Origin: Cryobacterium psychrophilum
GTDB taxonomy: Bacteria; Actinomycetota; Actinomycetes; Actinomycetales; Microbacteriaceae
Direction: 5' to 3'
NCBI RefSeq assembly: GCF_004365915.1
Contig: NZ_SODI01000001.1
Coordinates: 3,410,001 to 3,474,000, forward strand
DNA: 64,000 nucleotides
In this document: positions 34,153-44,121 of the stretch, piece after piece
Layout: every line of letters starts with the position of its first letter
Numbering within the stretch: position 1 is the first letter of the stretch
Made by a program: the position numbers and the translations under genes
The notes under the pieces: generated by a model
The model's database searches: none
Told to the model about the DNA's origin: nothing
The model's input: the letters and a program-made list of their open reading frames with translations, nothing else

Positions 34153-35577
34153 GTGAGTGGAAGCGTGCGGCATATTCCCCTGGAGGAATGGTGGGATCCG
34201 TCGCGCGTCTTCGAGACCCTGTACGGCACCGACTCCCACGCGTTCTGGCTCGACGCCGGAGCAGACGCCCAAACCGGTCGAAGCTATCTGGGGGCGGCCG
34301 GACGGCGATCCCGATACGTCACCGCGTGCGTCGCGGACAACACCGTGAGCGTGTGTACCCCGGCAGGGCCTGGGCAGCTCCCTGAGGTGTCGACGCGAAC
34401 CATCTTCGATTTTCTTCGCGATGAGCTCCCGGCCCCGGTATCCACCGGACCGGATACCGGGTTTGACGGTGAATTTCAGCTGGGCTGGGTCGGCTGGCTC
34501 GGCTACGAACTCGGGGCGCAGACGGTCGGCGGTGCGACTCAGGTGTCGAAGTCCCCGGATGCTGCCCTGCTCGAAATCGATCGGGCAATCGTCTTCGACC
34601 ACGGAAAACGCACGGTCACCCTCGTCGCGAGGACCTACCCGGACGACCCGCCCGGAACCCTTGACCTGTGGGTGCAGAGTATTGTGAGCGCCCTCCGCCC
34701 GGTACCCGCGTGCGCCACTCCGGTCGCCACGGTGGCCCGCCAGACGGCGGCGAGCGCTCGCTGGCGACACCCGCCGGAACGCTATGCGAAGCTGATCGAC
34801 GAGTGCCTCCTGGCAATTCGAGCCGGTGATGCCTATCAGGTGTGCCTCACGAATGAGATCACGGTGACCGGACGGGTCGATCCGGCGGTGGCGTATCGAC
34901 GTTTGCGTGAGAGCAGTCCGAGCCACCACGGCGGCCTCCTGCGCTTCGGAGAGACGGCGCTGCTGAGCGCCTCACCCGAACAGTTTCTGCACGTCACGCC
35001 CGCGGGCGCCGTACGAACGAAACCGATCAAGGGCACCCGACCCCGTTCCGTCGACGCGGGGCGCGACCGGGACCTTGCGAAGGAACTGCGCTCGAGCGAC
35101 AAGGAATGCGCCGAGAACCTGATGATCGTCGACCTGATGCGCAATGATCTGGGCCGGGTGGCCGCGCTGGGATCTGTCGCCGTCACGAAACTGCTTGCCG
35201 TGGAAAGCTACCCGCATGTGCACCAGCTCGTCAGTACCATTGAGGCCAGGCTTGCCCCCGGTCTCACCGGGATCGATGCGGTCGAGGCGTGTTTCCCCGC
35301 CGGCTCCATGACCGGGGCGCCCAAGCGCAGCGCCATGAGCATCATCGACGCTCTGGAGGACGGACCGCGCGGTGTCTACGCCGGCGCGTTCGGGTATTTC
35401 GGAGTGGACGGATCAATCGACCTGGCCATCGTCATCCGCAGCATTGTGCTGAGCGCGAATGAAGCGGTGATCGGCACGGGTGGGGGAATCACCGCCCTCT
35501 CGAATGCCGAGGAGGAAATTGAGGAAACCCGCGTGAAAGCGGCGGCCCTGCTGGCTGCCCTGGGTGTGCGTGACTGA
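34153..35577 (+). CDS. pabB: Aminodeoxychorismate synthase component I
   Basis: A 474-residue chorismate-utilising enzyme making 4-amino-4-deoxychorismate for folate. The C-terminal catalytic half has LLSASPEQF, PIKGTRPR (the PabB-type lysine), HQLVSTIEARL and FPAGSMTGAPKRSAM. The N-terminal half is the shorter lobe with LGWVGWLGYELG. PIKGT favours PabB over TrpE or an isochorismate synthase. No pabA or pabC is adjacent. The GTG start fits a leaderless promoter. Confidence 0.88.
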   Translation: MSGSVRHIPLEEWWDPSRVFETLYGTDSHAFWLDAGADAQTGRSYLGAAGRRSRYVTACVADNTVSVCTPAGPGQLPEVSTRTIFDFLRDELPAPVSTGPDTGFDGEFQLGWVGWLGYELGAQTVGGATQVSKSPDAALLEIDRAIVFDHGKRTVTLVARTYPDDPPGTLDLWVQSIVSALRPVPACATPVATVARQTAASARWRHPPERYAKLIDECLLAIRAGDAYQVCLTNEITVTGRVDPAVAYRRLRESSPSHHGGLLRFGETALLSASPEQFLHVTPAGAVRTKPIKGTRPRSVDAGRDRDLAKELRSSDKECAENLMIVDLMRNDLGRVAALGSVAVTKLLAVESYPHVHQLVSTIEARLAPGLTGIDAVEACFPAGSMTGAPKRSAMSIIDALEDGPRGVYAGAFGYFGVDGSIDLAIVIRSIVLSANEAVIGTGGGITALSNAEEEIEETRVKAAALLAALGVRD

Positions 35578-35631
35578 CCGCTGGCGGCGCTCGTCGACGC
35601 GCCCGAGTCAGCACGAGGCACGAGCGATGAG

Positions 35632-35637
35632 TAACCT
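35632..35637 (+). promoter_or_regulatory. Putative -10 box upstream of leuS
   Basis: TAACCT, then 6 nt (agaggg), then GTG 35644, which opens a short ORF overlapping the leuS start. Confidence 0.45.
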
Positions 35638-35643
35638 AGAGGG

Positions 35644-35700
35644 GTGGACGCCTCGACCGGGCGCGCTCCCGCGAGCCTCGGCTCGCACCCCTCGCAATGA
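35644..35700 (+). CDS. Possible 18-residue leader ORF coupled to leuS
   Basis: GTG 35644 lies where transcription from TAACCT should begin. The frame ([18 protein letters not shown]) ends in TGA 35698-35700, overlapping the leuS ATG as ATGA. leuS has no Shine-Dalgarno of its own, so it may be translated by re-initiation after this ORF. The single Leu codon (35677-35679) sits in the loop region of a 6-bp hairpin, gcgagc-ctcg-gctcgc at 35671-35686. Confidence 0.4.
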   Translation: MDASTGRAPASLGSHPSQ

Positions 35701-38309
35701 ATGAGAGTCCCGTGGCACACGAGCACGACACCGTCCCTTCGCACGACACCGTGCATTCGCACGTCGACAGTGACGAAGAGATGTACGACTTCGCGGCCAT
35801 CCAGGCGAAATGGCAGCCGATTTGGGAAGACCTCAAGCCGTTCAGCACGAGCGACCCGGAAGACAGCCGCCCGCGCAAGTACGTTCTCGACATGTTCCCG
35901 TACCCCTCCGGTGACCTGCACATGGGGCACGCCGAGGTCTACGCCCTGGGCGACATCGTTGCCCGCTATTGGCGCCACCAGGGCTTCAATGTGCTGCACC
36001 CCATCGGCTGGGACTCCTTCGGCCTGCCCGCAGAGAACGCGGCCATCAAGCGCGGTATCGACCCTCGCGGGTGGACCTACGACAACATCGCCCAGCAGAA
36101 GCGCAGCATGCGTCTGTACGCCACGAGCTTTGACTGGGACCGGGAGCTGCACACCAGTGACCCCGAGTACTACCAGTGGACCCAGTGGCTGTTCCTGCAG
36201 CTGCACAAGAAGGGCCTAGCCTACCGCAAGGACAGCTGGGTCAACTGGGACCCGATCGACCAGACCGTACTCGCCAACGAACAGGTGCTCGGCGACGGTA
36301 CCTCGGAGCGCAGCGGCGCGGTGGTCGTCAAGAAGAAGCTGACCCAGTGGTATTTCAAGATCACCGACTACGCCGACCGCCTGCTCGATGACCTGAACCA
36401 GCTCGAGGGGAGCTGGCCGGCCAAGGTGCTCAACATGCAGCGCAACTGGATCGGCCGGTCCATCGGCGCGGACGTCGAATTCGTGATTGAGGGGCGCGAG
36501 GAACGCGTGACCGTGTTCACGACCCGACCGGACACCCTGTTCGGCGCGACGTTCATGGTCGTCGCACCCGACTCCGACCTCGCCGCCGACCTCGTGGCCG
36601 GCTCCTCACCCGAGGTACAGGCATCCTTCCAGGAGTACCTCGTGCAGGTGCAGCGCAGCACCGAGATGGAGCGCCAGGCCACCGATCGCCCCAAGACCGG
36701 TGTCTTCCTCGGCCGTTACGCCGTGAACCCCGTCAACGGCGAACGGCTGCCCATCTGGACCGCCGACTACGTTCTGGCGGACTATGGCACCGGAGCGGTC
36801 ATGGCCGTCCCGGCCCACGACCAGCGCGACCTGGACTTCGCCCGTGCCTTCGACCTTCCCGTGCGCGTCGTCGTCGACACGAACGCGGCCGTCACCGGAA
36901 TGATCCCCGTCATCACGCCGGAGATGCTCGATGGAACCGAGGAACTTCCCGAGCTGGATCCGGCCTCGACCGGCATCGCCCTGCCCGGTGAAGGACGACT
37001 CATCAATTCCGGGCCGCTCAACGGCATGAGCAAGACCACAGCCATCAAGCGCATCATCGAGCAGCTCGCCGCCGATGGCACGGGTCGCGCGGCCAAGAAC
37101 TATCGCCTGCGCGACTGGCTCATCTCACGTCAGCGCTACTGGGGCACCCCGATCCCGATCATCCACGGCGCCGACGGAGCCGAGATCCCGGTTCCGGAAG
37201 AGCAGCTGCCGGTGCTGTTGCCGGCGTCCGACGGTCTTGACCTCAAGCCCAAGGGAACGTCCCCACTCGGCGGCGCAGCGGACTGGGTCAACGTCGCCAA
37301 CCCCATCGACGGCACCCCGGCCCTCCGCGACGCCGACACGATGGACACCTTCGTGGACAGCTCGTGGTACTTCCTTCGATTCCTGAACCCTACCGACCCC
37401 ACCCGCGCCTTCGATCCGAAGGAAGCCGAGAAGTGGGCACCGGTGGACCAGTACGTGGGCGGGGTCGAACACGCGATCCTGCACCTGCTCTACGCCCGTT
37501 TCATCACGAAGTTCCTGTTCGACGAGGGATATGTCTCGTTCACCGAACCCTTCACCGCCCTGCTCAACCAGGGCATGGTGATCCTCGACGGTGCCAAGAT
37601 GTCGAAGAGCCGCGGCAACCTCGTGTACTTCACCGAAGAGGTCGAACGTCACGGCGTCGACGCCGTACGACTGACGATGGCGTTCGCCGGACCGCCGGAG
37701 GACGACATCGACTGGTCCGACGTCTCACCCGTCGGATCGTCGAAGTTCCTCGCGCGTGCATGGCGGGTCGCGCGCGACGTGACCAGCGCGCCCGACGTGG
37801 AATGGAAGTCGGGAGACGCCGCCCTGCGTCGGGTGACGCATCGCTTCCTCGCCGACGCCCCCGGGCTGGTCGAATCCTTCAAGTTCAACGTTGTCGTCGC
37901 TCGCCTGATGGAGCTCGTCAATACGACCCGCAAGGTGATCGACACGGGCCCCGGCCCCGCGGATGCTGCGGTGCGAGAAGCCGCAGAGGTCACGGCGATG
38001 GCGCTCAACCTGTTCGCTCCCTACGCGGCGGAGGACATGTGGCAGCACCTCGGCTACGAACCCTGCATTGCCCTCGTGCTGTGGCGCAAGGCAGACCCGA
38101 CGCTCCTTGTGGAGGAGGCCGTGACCGCCGTCGTGCAGGTGGATGGCAAGATGCGCACCCTGCTCGAGGTCTCGCCGAAGATCTCCGGTGAAGATCTCGA
38201 GAAGATGGCGCGGGAGGCGGTTCCCGTGATCCGTTCGATCGGTGAGCGGGAGGTCGTGCGCGTGATCGTGCGGGTGCCCAAGCTCGTCTCCATCGTCACG
38301 CGCAGCTAA
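35697..38309 (+). CDS. leuS: Leucyl-tRNA synthetase
   Basis: A class I synthetase of 870 residues, bacterial LeuS length including the editing CP1 insert. The HIGH motif is HMGH (75-78) and the KMSKS motif is KMSKSRGN (about 634). Other family blocks are [14 protein letters not shown] and [10 protein letters not shown]. It charges tRNA-Leu with leucine. Homologues resemble it from about residue 29 ([11 protein letters not shown]), so the first 28 His/Asp-rich residues are variable. The ATG overlaps the stop of an upstream mini-ORF. Confidence 0.96.
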   Translation: MNESPVAHEHDTVPSHDTVHSHVDSDEEMYDFAAIQAKWQPIWEDLKPFSTSDPEDSRPRKYVLDMFPYPSGDLHMGHAEVYALGDIVARYWRHQGFNVLHPIGWDSFGLPAENAAIKRGIDPRGWTYDNIAQQKRSMRLYATSFDWDRELHTSDPEYYQWTQWLFLQLHKKGLAYRKDSWVNWDPIDQTVLANEQVLGDGTSERSGAVVVKKKLTQWYFKITDYADRLLDDLNQLEGSWPAKVLNMQRNWIGRSIGADVEFVIEGREERVTVFTTRPDTLFGATFMVVAPDSDLAADLVAGSSPEVQASFQEYLVQVQRSTEMERQATDRPKTGVFLGRYAVNPVNGERLPIWTADYVLADYGTGAVMAVPAHDQRDLDFARAFDLPVRVVVDTNAAVTGMIPVITPEMLDGTEELPELDPASTGIALPGEGRLINSGPLNGMSKTTAIKRIIEQLAADGTGRAAKNYRLRDWLISRQRYWGTPIPIIHGADGAEIPVPEEQLPVLLPASDGLDLKPKGTSPLGGAADWVNVANPIDGTPALRDADTMDTFVDSSWYFLRFLNPTDPTRAFDPKEAEKWAPVDQYVGGVEHAILHLLYARFITKFLFDEGYVSFTEPFTALLNQGMVILDGAKMSKSRGNLVYFTEEVERHGVDAVRLTMAFAGPPEDDIDWSDVSPVGSSKFLARAWRVARDVTSAPDVEWKSGDAALRRVTHRFLADAPGLVESFKFNVVVARLMELVNTTRKVIDTGPGPADAAVREAAEVTAMALNLFAPYAAEDMWQHLGYEPCIALVLWRKADPTLLVEEAVTAVVQVDGKMRTLLEVSPKISGEDLEKMAREAVPVIRSIGEREVVRVIVRVPKLVSIVTRS

Positions 38310-38320
38310 GCGGTTCTACC

Positions 38321-38355
38321 GGCCGCCCCTCCCCACACACGGGCGGCGGGCGGCC
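38321..38355 (+). terminator. GC-rich hairpin after leuS, likely terminator
   Basis: ggccgccc (38321-38328) pairs with gggcggcc (38348-38355); an alternative pairing uses gggcggc at 38341. No T run follows, as is common in actinobacteria. Confidence 0.45.
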
Positions 38356-38400
38356 GTGCACAGTTGTCGGAGGACAGCCCTCCGAACGCCGTGACCCGCC

Positions 38401-38406
38401 TAGTTT
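38401..38406 (+). promoter_or_regulatory. Putative leaderless -10 box of comEA
   Basis: TAGTTT, then exactly 6 nt (gcgggg), then ATG 38413. Confidence 0.45.
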
Positions 38407-38412
38407 GCGGGG

Positions 38413-39102
38413 ATGACAATTGATCACCGTGACGACCTCGCCCGGCTGAGCTCGCACGCTCGTGCCCCGGAGCGAGCCCGTCTGCGCCTGGGAGTCGGCG
38501 CAGCCATCGTGCTGCTGATCGCTGCCCTCGTGACGGCGGTTCTGGTCTCCGCCCTCGCCCAGCCCACGAGTGATCGTGTCGGCGCCGGGCCAGACGCCGC
38601 CTCGTCGACAGCCGGCACGTTTTCGCAGGCGCCGGATGCCCAGGCCTCACCGGCGCCCACCATCTTCGTGCACGTACTCGGCGCGGTGCGCACCCCCGGG
38701 CTGTTCGACCTGCCGGCCGGATCCCGGGTGATGGATGTGGTCGCGCAGGCGGGAGGCCTGCTCGAGACGGCGGATCCGGGCGGGGTCAACCTCGCTCGCC
38801 TCCTCGTGGACGGAGAACAACTGTACGTGCCGCTGGTGGGGGAGTCCCCGCCGGGGCAGCCGTCCGGAGCGGCGGCCGGCGGGGCCGCTGGGCTGGCGGC
38901 CGGCCCCGCGGCCAAGGTCAACCTCAACACCGGCTCGCTGAGTGACCTGGACACGCTGCCGCATGTGGGGCCGATGATGGCGCAGCGCATCATCGATTAC
39001 CGCACGGCCAACGGGCGATTCACGAGCGTCGACGACCTGCGCAATGTGACCGGTGTCGGCGACAAGACCTTTGAGGCGCTCAAAGACCTGGTCACGACGT
39101 GA
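38413..39102 (+). CDS. comEA: ComEA-family DNA-binding protein
   Basis: A 229-residue protein with one N-terminal membrane anchor (about 27-50). An SLBB-type domain follows (about 78-140, FVHVLGAVRTPGLFDLPAG), then a Gly/Ala linker and a C-terminal helix-hairpin-helix domain (KVNLNTGSLSDLDTLPHVG, then RFTSVDDLRNVTGVGDK). ComEA binds incoming double-stranded DNA outside the membrane in transformable bacteria. It is coupled to comEC by a GTGA overlap. Confidence 0.93.
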   Translation: MTIDHRDDLARLSSHARAPERARLRLGVGAAIVLLIAALVTAVLVSALAQPTSDRVGAGPDAASSTAGTFSQAPDAQASPAPTIFVHVLGAVRTPGLFDLPAGSRVMDVVAQAGGLLETADPGGVNLARLLVDGEQLYVPLVGESPPGQPSGAAAGGAAGLAAGPAAKVNLNTGSLSDLDTLPHVGPMMAQRIIDYRTANGRFTSVDDLRNVTGVGDKTFEALKDLVTT

Positions 39103-41765
39103 GGCTCGACCTTCGCCTGGTCGTCCCGGCCGTGGTGTGTTGGGTGAGCGCGGGCATCCTGGTCACATTCCCCGGGGTGGGTGCCGTCGTGGGTGCCGCC
39201 TCCTGGTTCTTTGCGATCGCCTGCCTGGGCGCCTTGCTGGTGACGCAGCATGCCTCCCGTCGGCGGCCCGAAAATCGGCAGCTGTGGGGCACGCTCATGG
39301 TGTGCGGGGCGACGGCGGGCCTGATGGCCGCCGTGATTGGGGTGGCTGCTCCCGCGCGGTTGCCCGACGCGGTTCGGGTCGCCGCCGCCCGGCATCAGAC
39401 CGTCGACATCACGGCCACCGTGTGGTCGCTGCCGGTTGCGGTCACCGGCGGAGTCGGTGCCGGCGTGGCCGGTCGGGTGCGGTTTCGGGCGACGATGACC
39501 AGCCTGTCCGGCGCGCACGGTTCCGACGCACCCGGGTCCGGACTGTCCGGCGCCGCCGTGCCGCTGCTCGTGTTCGCGCCGACGGCGTCGACGGGCGAGG
39601 AGGGGGCGGCCGCGCCGCGCATCGGCGAGACCGTGCGACTCGTGGGCACCCTGCGGCTCACGGATCCGGGAGATTCCGCCTCGGCACTGCTCTTTGCGAC
39701 GAGCCGACCGACCGTGCTCGCCGATGCGGGCTGGGTTCTCCGGTGGGCCGGTGACCTGCGCTCCGGATTCTCCCGGGACGCGGCGCTGCTTCCCGGCGAC
39801 GGCGGCGACCTGCTCCCCGGCCTGGCCATCGGCGACACCACATCGGTCAGCCCGGAACTCGACGACGCCATGAAGGCGAGCTCGCTCAGCCACCTCACGG
39901 CCGTGTCCGGTGCCAACTGTGCCGTCGTGATCGCCGCGATCATGCTGCTCGGACGCCGGCTGCGGCGGGGAATGCGAATCGCCCTCTCCCTCGTGGCCCT
40001 CGGCGGCTTCGTCGTGCTCGTGACGCCGGAGCCCAGCGTGTTGCGTTCGGCCGTGATGGCGGCGGTGACCCTGCTGTCGATCGGCGCGGGCCGCCCGGGC
40101 CGCGGGGTGCCCACCCTGGCCCTCTCGGCCATCCTGCTACTGCTCCTGGACCCCTGGTTGTCGCGCAACTACGGCTTCGCGCTGTCGGTGCTCGCCACCG
40201 CGGGCCTGCTCGTGTTGGCCGGCCCACTGTCCCGGCTGCTGGCGCGATGGATGCCCCCGGCCCTTGCCGTTGTCATCTCGATTCCGCTGGCCGCCCAACT
40301 CGCCTGCCAACCGGTGCTCCTGCTCCTGAACCCCACCCTCGCCCTCTACGGGGTTCCCGCGAACCTCCTCGCCGCACCGGCCGCCCCGGTCGCCACCGTG
40401 ATTGGGCTGCTCGGCTGCCTGGCGAATCCGTTGCTGCCCGGCATCTCCGCCGGTCTGGTGCACGTGGCCTGGCTCCCCTCGGCGTGGATTGCCGCGGTGG
40501 CCAGGACCACGGCTACGCTCCCGGGAAACCGTCTCCCCTGGCTGGAGGGCGTACCGGGCGCCGTCGCACTCGCGCTCCTGACCGTGCTCGCCCTCTGGCT
40601 CATTCTGCGACGCCGGGACAGACCGTCACGACGATGGTCGGCTGCGGCGCTTGCGGTGCTGCTGACCTGCAGCGGCGCGTACGCGGGAACTCTCGTCGGG
40701 GCCGGGATCGGCCGAGCGGCGCACTTCCCGGCCGGGTGGCAGATCGCCGCCTGCGATATCGGACAGGGCGACGCCGTCGTGGTACGCGAGGAGGATCGCT
40801 ATGCGCTCGTCGACGTGGGCCCGGACCCCGGCCTGCTGGGCGCCTGCCTGGCCACGCTGGGTATTTCCCGCATCAACCTGCTCGTTTTGACCCACTACGA
40901 CCTCGACCATGTGGGAGGCCTCAGCGCCGTCATCGGCCGGGTGGACACCGCCCTCGTTGGCGTGCCGGAGAACGCGCAGGATGCTGGCCTGCACGAGCAA
41001 TTGGTCCGGGGTGGCGCCACCGTGCTGCAGGCAGCCCAGGGCGACCACGGCACGCTCGGTGGCCTCGATTGGAGGGTGCTGTGGCCCATCCGAGGTTCCA
41101 CCCGGATGCAGGTCGGGAACCCGGGGAGCGTCACGATCGAGTTCGCCGGGCGCGGCATCCGATCCGTATTCCTCGGCGACCTGGGGGAGGAAGCCCAGAA
41201 GGCCCTCCTGCGCTCGGACGCGCCAGGCAGGGTCGAAGTGGTCAAGGTGGCACACCATGGCTCGGCCGACCAGAGTCCGGATTTCTACGCCGCCCTCGGC
41301 GCCAGGGTCGGTCTCGTTTCGGTGGGCGCCCGGAACACGTACGGGCACCCGACGAAACGGCTGCTGGATATTCTGGGCGAGGTCGGCACCCGCGTCGAGC
41401 GTACCGACCTGCGGGGAATGATTGTGGTTTCGCAAGGTGATGACGGGTCGCTCCTGGTCTGGGGCGAAAGGGCGGCCTCAGACGCCCGCATCCCGCGCAA
41501 ACGGCGCGTCGGGCGAGCCGCCGATGCCCATGAACCCGGCCAGGCTGCGGGCCAGGTGTTTCGTCGTGAACCGCGCCTCCACCGAGGCCCGAGCGCGCTG
41601 CCCGAGCGCCGCAGCCTCGGTCGGGTTGGCGAGCACCGCGAGAACGCGTTCGCTCATCGCCCGGGGATCGCCCATGGGGGTCAACCATCCGTTGTCGCCG
41701 TTGACAATGTAATCTCGCAGCCCCGGCGCATCGTTGATCACCACCGGGCGGCCCGTCGCCATTGA
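39099..41765 (+). CDS. comEC: ComEC/Rec2 DNA-uptake channel protein
   Basis: The open frame gives 888 residues. A DUF4131-type N-terminal segment with several helices comes first. The Competence channel domain follows (about 230-500, with MKASSLSHLTAVSGANCAVV), then a metallo-beta-lactamase-like domain with LTHYDLDHVGG and AHHGSADQS. ComEC conducts single-stranded DNA across the membrane. The family normally stops near LLVWGERA (about 41470). Here the frame continues about 96 codons, antisense to the end of the glycosyltransferase gene, so the last 288 nt may not be authentic. Confidence 0.88.
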   Translation: MRLDLRLVVPAVVCWVSAGILVTFPGVGAVVGAASWFFAIACLGALLVTQHASRRRPENRQLWGTLMVCGATAGLMAAVIGVAAPARLPDAVRVAAARHQTVDITATVWSLPVAVTGGVGAGVAGRVRFRATMTSLSGAHGSDAPGSGLSGAAVPLLVFAPTASTGEEGAAAPRIGETVRLVGTLRLTDPGDSASALLFATSRPTVLADAGWVLRWAGDLRSGFSRDAALLPGDGGDLLPGLAIGDTTSVSPELDDAMKASSLSHLTAVSGANCAVVIAAIMLLGRRLRRGMRIALSLVALGGFVVLVTPEPSVLRSAVMAAVTLLSIGAGRPGRGVPTLALSAILLLLLDPWLSRNYGFALSVLATAGLLVLAGPLSRLLARWMPPALAVVISIPLAAQLACQPVLLLLNPTLALYGVPANLLAAPAAPVATVIGLLGCLANPLLPGISAGLVHVAWLPSAWIAAVARTTATLPGNRLPWLEGVPGAVALALLTVLALWLILRRRDRPSRRWSAAALAVLLTCSGAYAGTLVGAGIGRAAHFPAGWQIAACDIGQGDAVVVREEDRYALVDVGPDPGLLGACLATLGISRINLLVLTHYDLDHVGGLSAVIGRVDTALVGVPENAQDAGLHEQLVRGGATVLQAAQGDHGTLGGLDWRVLWPIRGSTRMQVGNPGSVTIEFAGRGIRSVFLGDLGEEAQKALLRSDAPGRVEVVKVAHHGSADQSPDFYAALGARVGLVSVGARNTYGHPTKRLLDILGEVGTRVERTDLRGMIVVSQGDDGSLLVWGERAASDARIPRKRRVGRAADAHEPGQAAGQVFRREPRLHRGPSALPERRSLGRVGEHRENAFAHRPGIAHGGQPSVVAVDNVISQPRRIVDHHRAARRH

Positions 41766-42548
41766 TTCAAGGCTCACGGTCAGGCCGGAGGCATGCAGGT
41801 TCGGTTTCGTCGCCACCGCGACGACGCTGGCCCGCGCGTACAGCGCCTGCAGTTGAACGTGCGTGAAGTGCCCGACCCGCGTCACTCCCGGTGGAGGCGA
41901 CACGGACGACGCGCTTTGAACAATGATCTCCACCTCGGGCCGGCTCGCATGCACCAGGCTGAGCGCCTCGTACAGCACGGCCGCATCCCGGTCGCGGTCT
42001 CCGCCCACGCTGACGATGAGCGGCACCTCCGGGTACGGCTGGGCCCGCCAGAAGGTCTCATCGACCCCAAAGCGGATGAACTCGACCGAGGGCGCTCCGG
42101 CGCCGAGGAACTCACGCAGGGGCGCCACCTGGGCGCGACTGTTCACGAAAATGCCGCGCATTCCGCGCAGCACCGATCGCAGGCGTGCATCGGTGGTCGA
42201 GACGCCGGAGCGGCCCACCCGATCGGTCACCCAGATGACGCCGCAATACATTTCTTGCCGGGGTCGAAGCGCGCTCATCCGCACGGCCACATTCTCATCC
42301 CACGCCAGGCCCGTGCCGATGGGAGCGAAACGCGGCAGTCGGGCTCGCGCCGCCGCGGGGATCAGACGAGCGAGGGCGGACTGTGCCCTGCCGGGTTGTG
42401 ACACGGATGCCGCGGTGACGGCCAGGCCGGCGGGCGCAAGCTCATGCAGTCCGTAAGGCCACCGGCCTGGAACTTCGTCGGCCTCGAAACGTTCGATCCA
42501 CCCCGGCAGGTTGCGCTCCAGGGGGTAGCAGACCTCGACCGCGCTCAC
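41478..42548 (-). CDS. Glycosyltransferase family 4-like protein
   Basis: A 356-residue GT-B protein. The C-terminal half has the nucleotide-sugar site pattern: FIRFGVDETFW, then PLIVSVGGDRDRDA, then SGLTVSLESMATGRPVVIND (the E-x7-E-like region). Donor and acceptor cannot be told. It follows the flippase gene with a 4-nt overlap, so both probably act on one surface polysaccharide or glycolipid. Its last 288 nt face the extended comEC frame. Confidence 0.85.
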   Translation of the reverse strand: MSAVEVCYPLERNLPGWIERFEADEVPGRWPYGLHELAPAGLAVTAASVSQPGRAQSALARLIPAAARARLPRFAPIGTGLAWDENVAVRMSALRPRQEMYCGVIWVTDRVGRSGVSTTDARLRSVLRGMRGIFVNSRAQVAPLREFLGAGAPSVEFIRFGVDETFWRAQPYPEVPLIVSVGGDRDRDAAVLYEALSLVHASRPEVEIIVQSASSVSPPPGVTRVGHFTHVQLQALYARASVVAVATKPNLHASGLTVSLESMATGRPVVINDAPGLRDYIVNGDNGWLTPMGDPRAMSERVLAVLANPTEAAALGQRARASVEARFTTKHLARSLAGFMGIGGSPDAPFARDAGV

Positions 42549-43975
42549 AGCGAAGGATCCTCGGCCGTGGCGGGCGAGGCATCAGGTTCCGGCTCGGCGC
42601 GACGCCTGGCCAGGTCGCGTCGCACGTACCAGAGGTTGGGGAAGATCTGGCAGATGAGCACCGCCGCGGATGCACCCGCAACCGCGCCGGCGGCGCCGAG
42701 AATGGGCACGAGCCAGAAGGAGAGACCGAGGCTGATCGGGACCATGGCAATGACGGGGACGACCTGGAAGACCAGGCCACGCCGATCCGTCATATACATG
42801 CCGAACGGGTACTTGGCCGCCTGAAGCCCGACAAAGATGACGAACATCACCAGCAGCAGGGGATCGAGCTCGATCTGGCCACTCGACACGAAGTCGGCCA
42901 CCCACGGTGAGACGAGGGCCAGGAGCGCGCCGAGGGTGAGCCCGCCGAGCAGGAACCACAGCGTCGGAGCGAGCGGTGACTGCACTCTGGACGTCGATCG
43001 TGCGCGGGCATAGATCGGCCACAATGCGATGCCAGCCGCCGCGATGGTCTGCAGAACGATTCCGAACAGCTGGGAGGCGAGGTTGTACTTGGCGAGCTCA
43101 TAGCTCGTGGACAGGTGGCTCAGGAGCAACCGGCCGGTCTGCATGGCGAGGGGCAGGGCGAGCATCTGCACGAGCATCGGCCAGGCGAGGCCGAGGGCGG
43201 GAACGCTCTGAACCCGGCGGATGCGCGGAATGTCTCGAACGGCCATCCGCAGCTGGGGTGCGAGCGCCCGGCCCGCGATGACGAGGCAGATCACCGAGAC
43301 GATGCCGCTCGCCACATAAGACAGCACGGCGATGTACGTTCCGGCGGGTGCCGACAGGGCGATCAGGATGCCGATGCTGAGCAACATGAACGGCGCAATC
43401 ACCGCCTGGCTGGCGACCTGCGCGCTCGTCTTTCGCAGGCCGACCAGGATGCGCTGGCCCACGGTGAGGGGAAGCACCAGGCCAAAGATCGCCAGGCAGG
43501 CAAACGCGGCAACGCTTCCCCCGTCGGGGATGAGGCCGTCGCCGAGCAGGAGCGGCCACCAGCCGAGCAGGTGAATGGCCACGGCCCCCACCACAATCAA
43601 CGTCCCGGACACGATCAGGATCCGAAAGGCCGTCACGATGACCCGCCGCACGTACTCGTCGGTGCGCACGGAGTTCGATCCGGCAACCGCGTTGATCACG
43701 ATGGCAGCGATCCCGAGGTCCGCGAACGGGAGCAGGGCCGGGAACGTGGTCAGGAGACCGTACTGCGCGTAGGCATCCGTTCCGAAGTTGGCGATGATCA
43801 GCCGGCTGGTGAATATTCCCAGCAGCCCCGAAAGTCCGACCACCACGATCTTGGCGACCGCGGTTGTGCCGACCGTTGCCAGCATCCCGCCTGAGGTCGG
43901 GCGGGACGTGGACGGCTTGGGCACAACAACCTCGGCTTCGCTGGTACGACTGTGCGTCGGCAGAACAAGAAACAT
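42545..43975 (-). CDS. Wzx/MATE-like polysaccharide flippase
   Basis: About 476 residues from ATG 43975 (further in-frame ATGs at 43996 and 44161 are less likely). Twelve or more hydrophobic helices begin with TTAVAKIVVVGLSGLLGIF. The pattern fits lipopolysaccharide/O-antigen flippases of the MOP superfamily. The first 30 residues are polar. It is the first gene of a two-gene unit with the glycosyltransferase and is divergent from holA. Confidence 0.82.
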   Translation of the reverse strand: MFLVLPTHSRTSEAEVVVPKPSTSRPTSGGMLATVGTTAVAKIVVVGLSGLLGIFTSRLIIANFGTDAYAQYGLLTTFPALLPFADLGIAAIVINAVAGSNSVRTDEYVRRVIVTAFRILIVSGTLIVVGAVAIHLLGWWPLLLGDGLIPDGGSVAAFACLAIFGLVLPLTVGQRILVGLRKTSAQVASQAVIAPFMLLSIGILIALSAPAGTYIAVLSYVASGIVSVICLVIAGRALAPQLRMAVRDIPRIRRVQSVPALGLAWPMLVQMLALPLAMQTGRLLLSHLSTSYELAKYNLASQLFGIVLQTIAAAGIALWPIYARARSTSRVQSPLAPTLWFLLGGLTLGALLALVSPWVADFVSSGQIELDPLLLVMFVIFVGLQAAKYPFGMYMTDRRGLVFQVVPVIAMVPISLGLSFWLVPILGAAGAVAGASAAVLICQIFPNLWYVRRDLARRRAEPEPDASPATAEDPSL

Positions 43976-44121
43976 ACATGGGCTTCGTGTATTCATATCA
44001 GGAGAACGGTGCGCCCGGGGGCGATGGGCACGGAAAACCGGAGGTTCCCACGAAGTGGGGGTGGCCGGGGCGGCGCACGTCGACGCGCGATAAGCTTGAA
44101 GCTGCAATCGAAGGGAACCGC

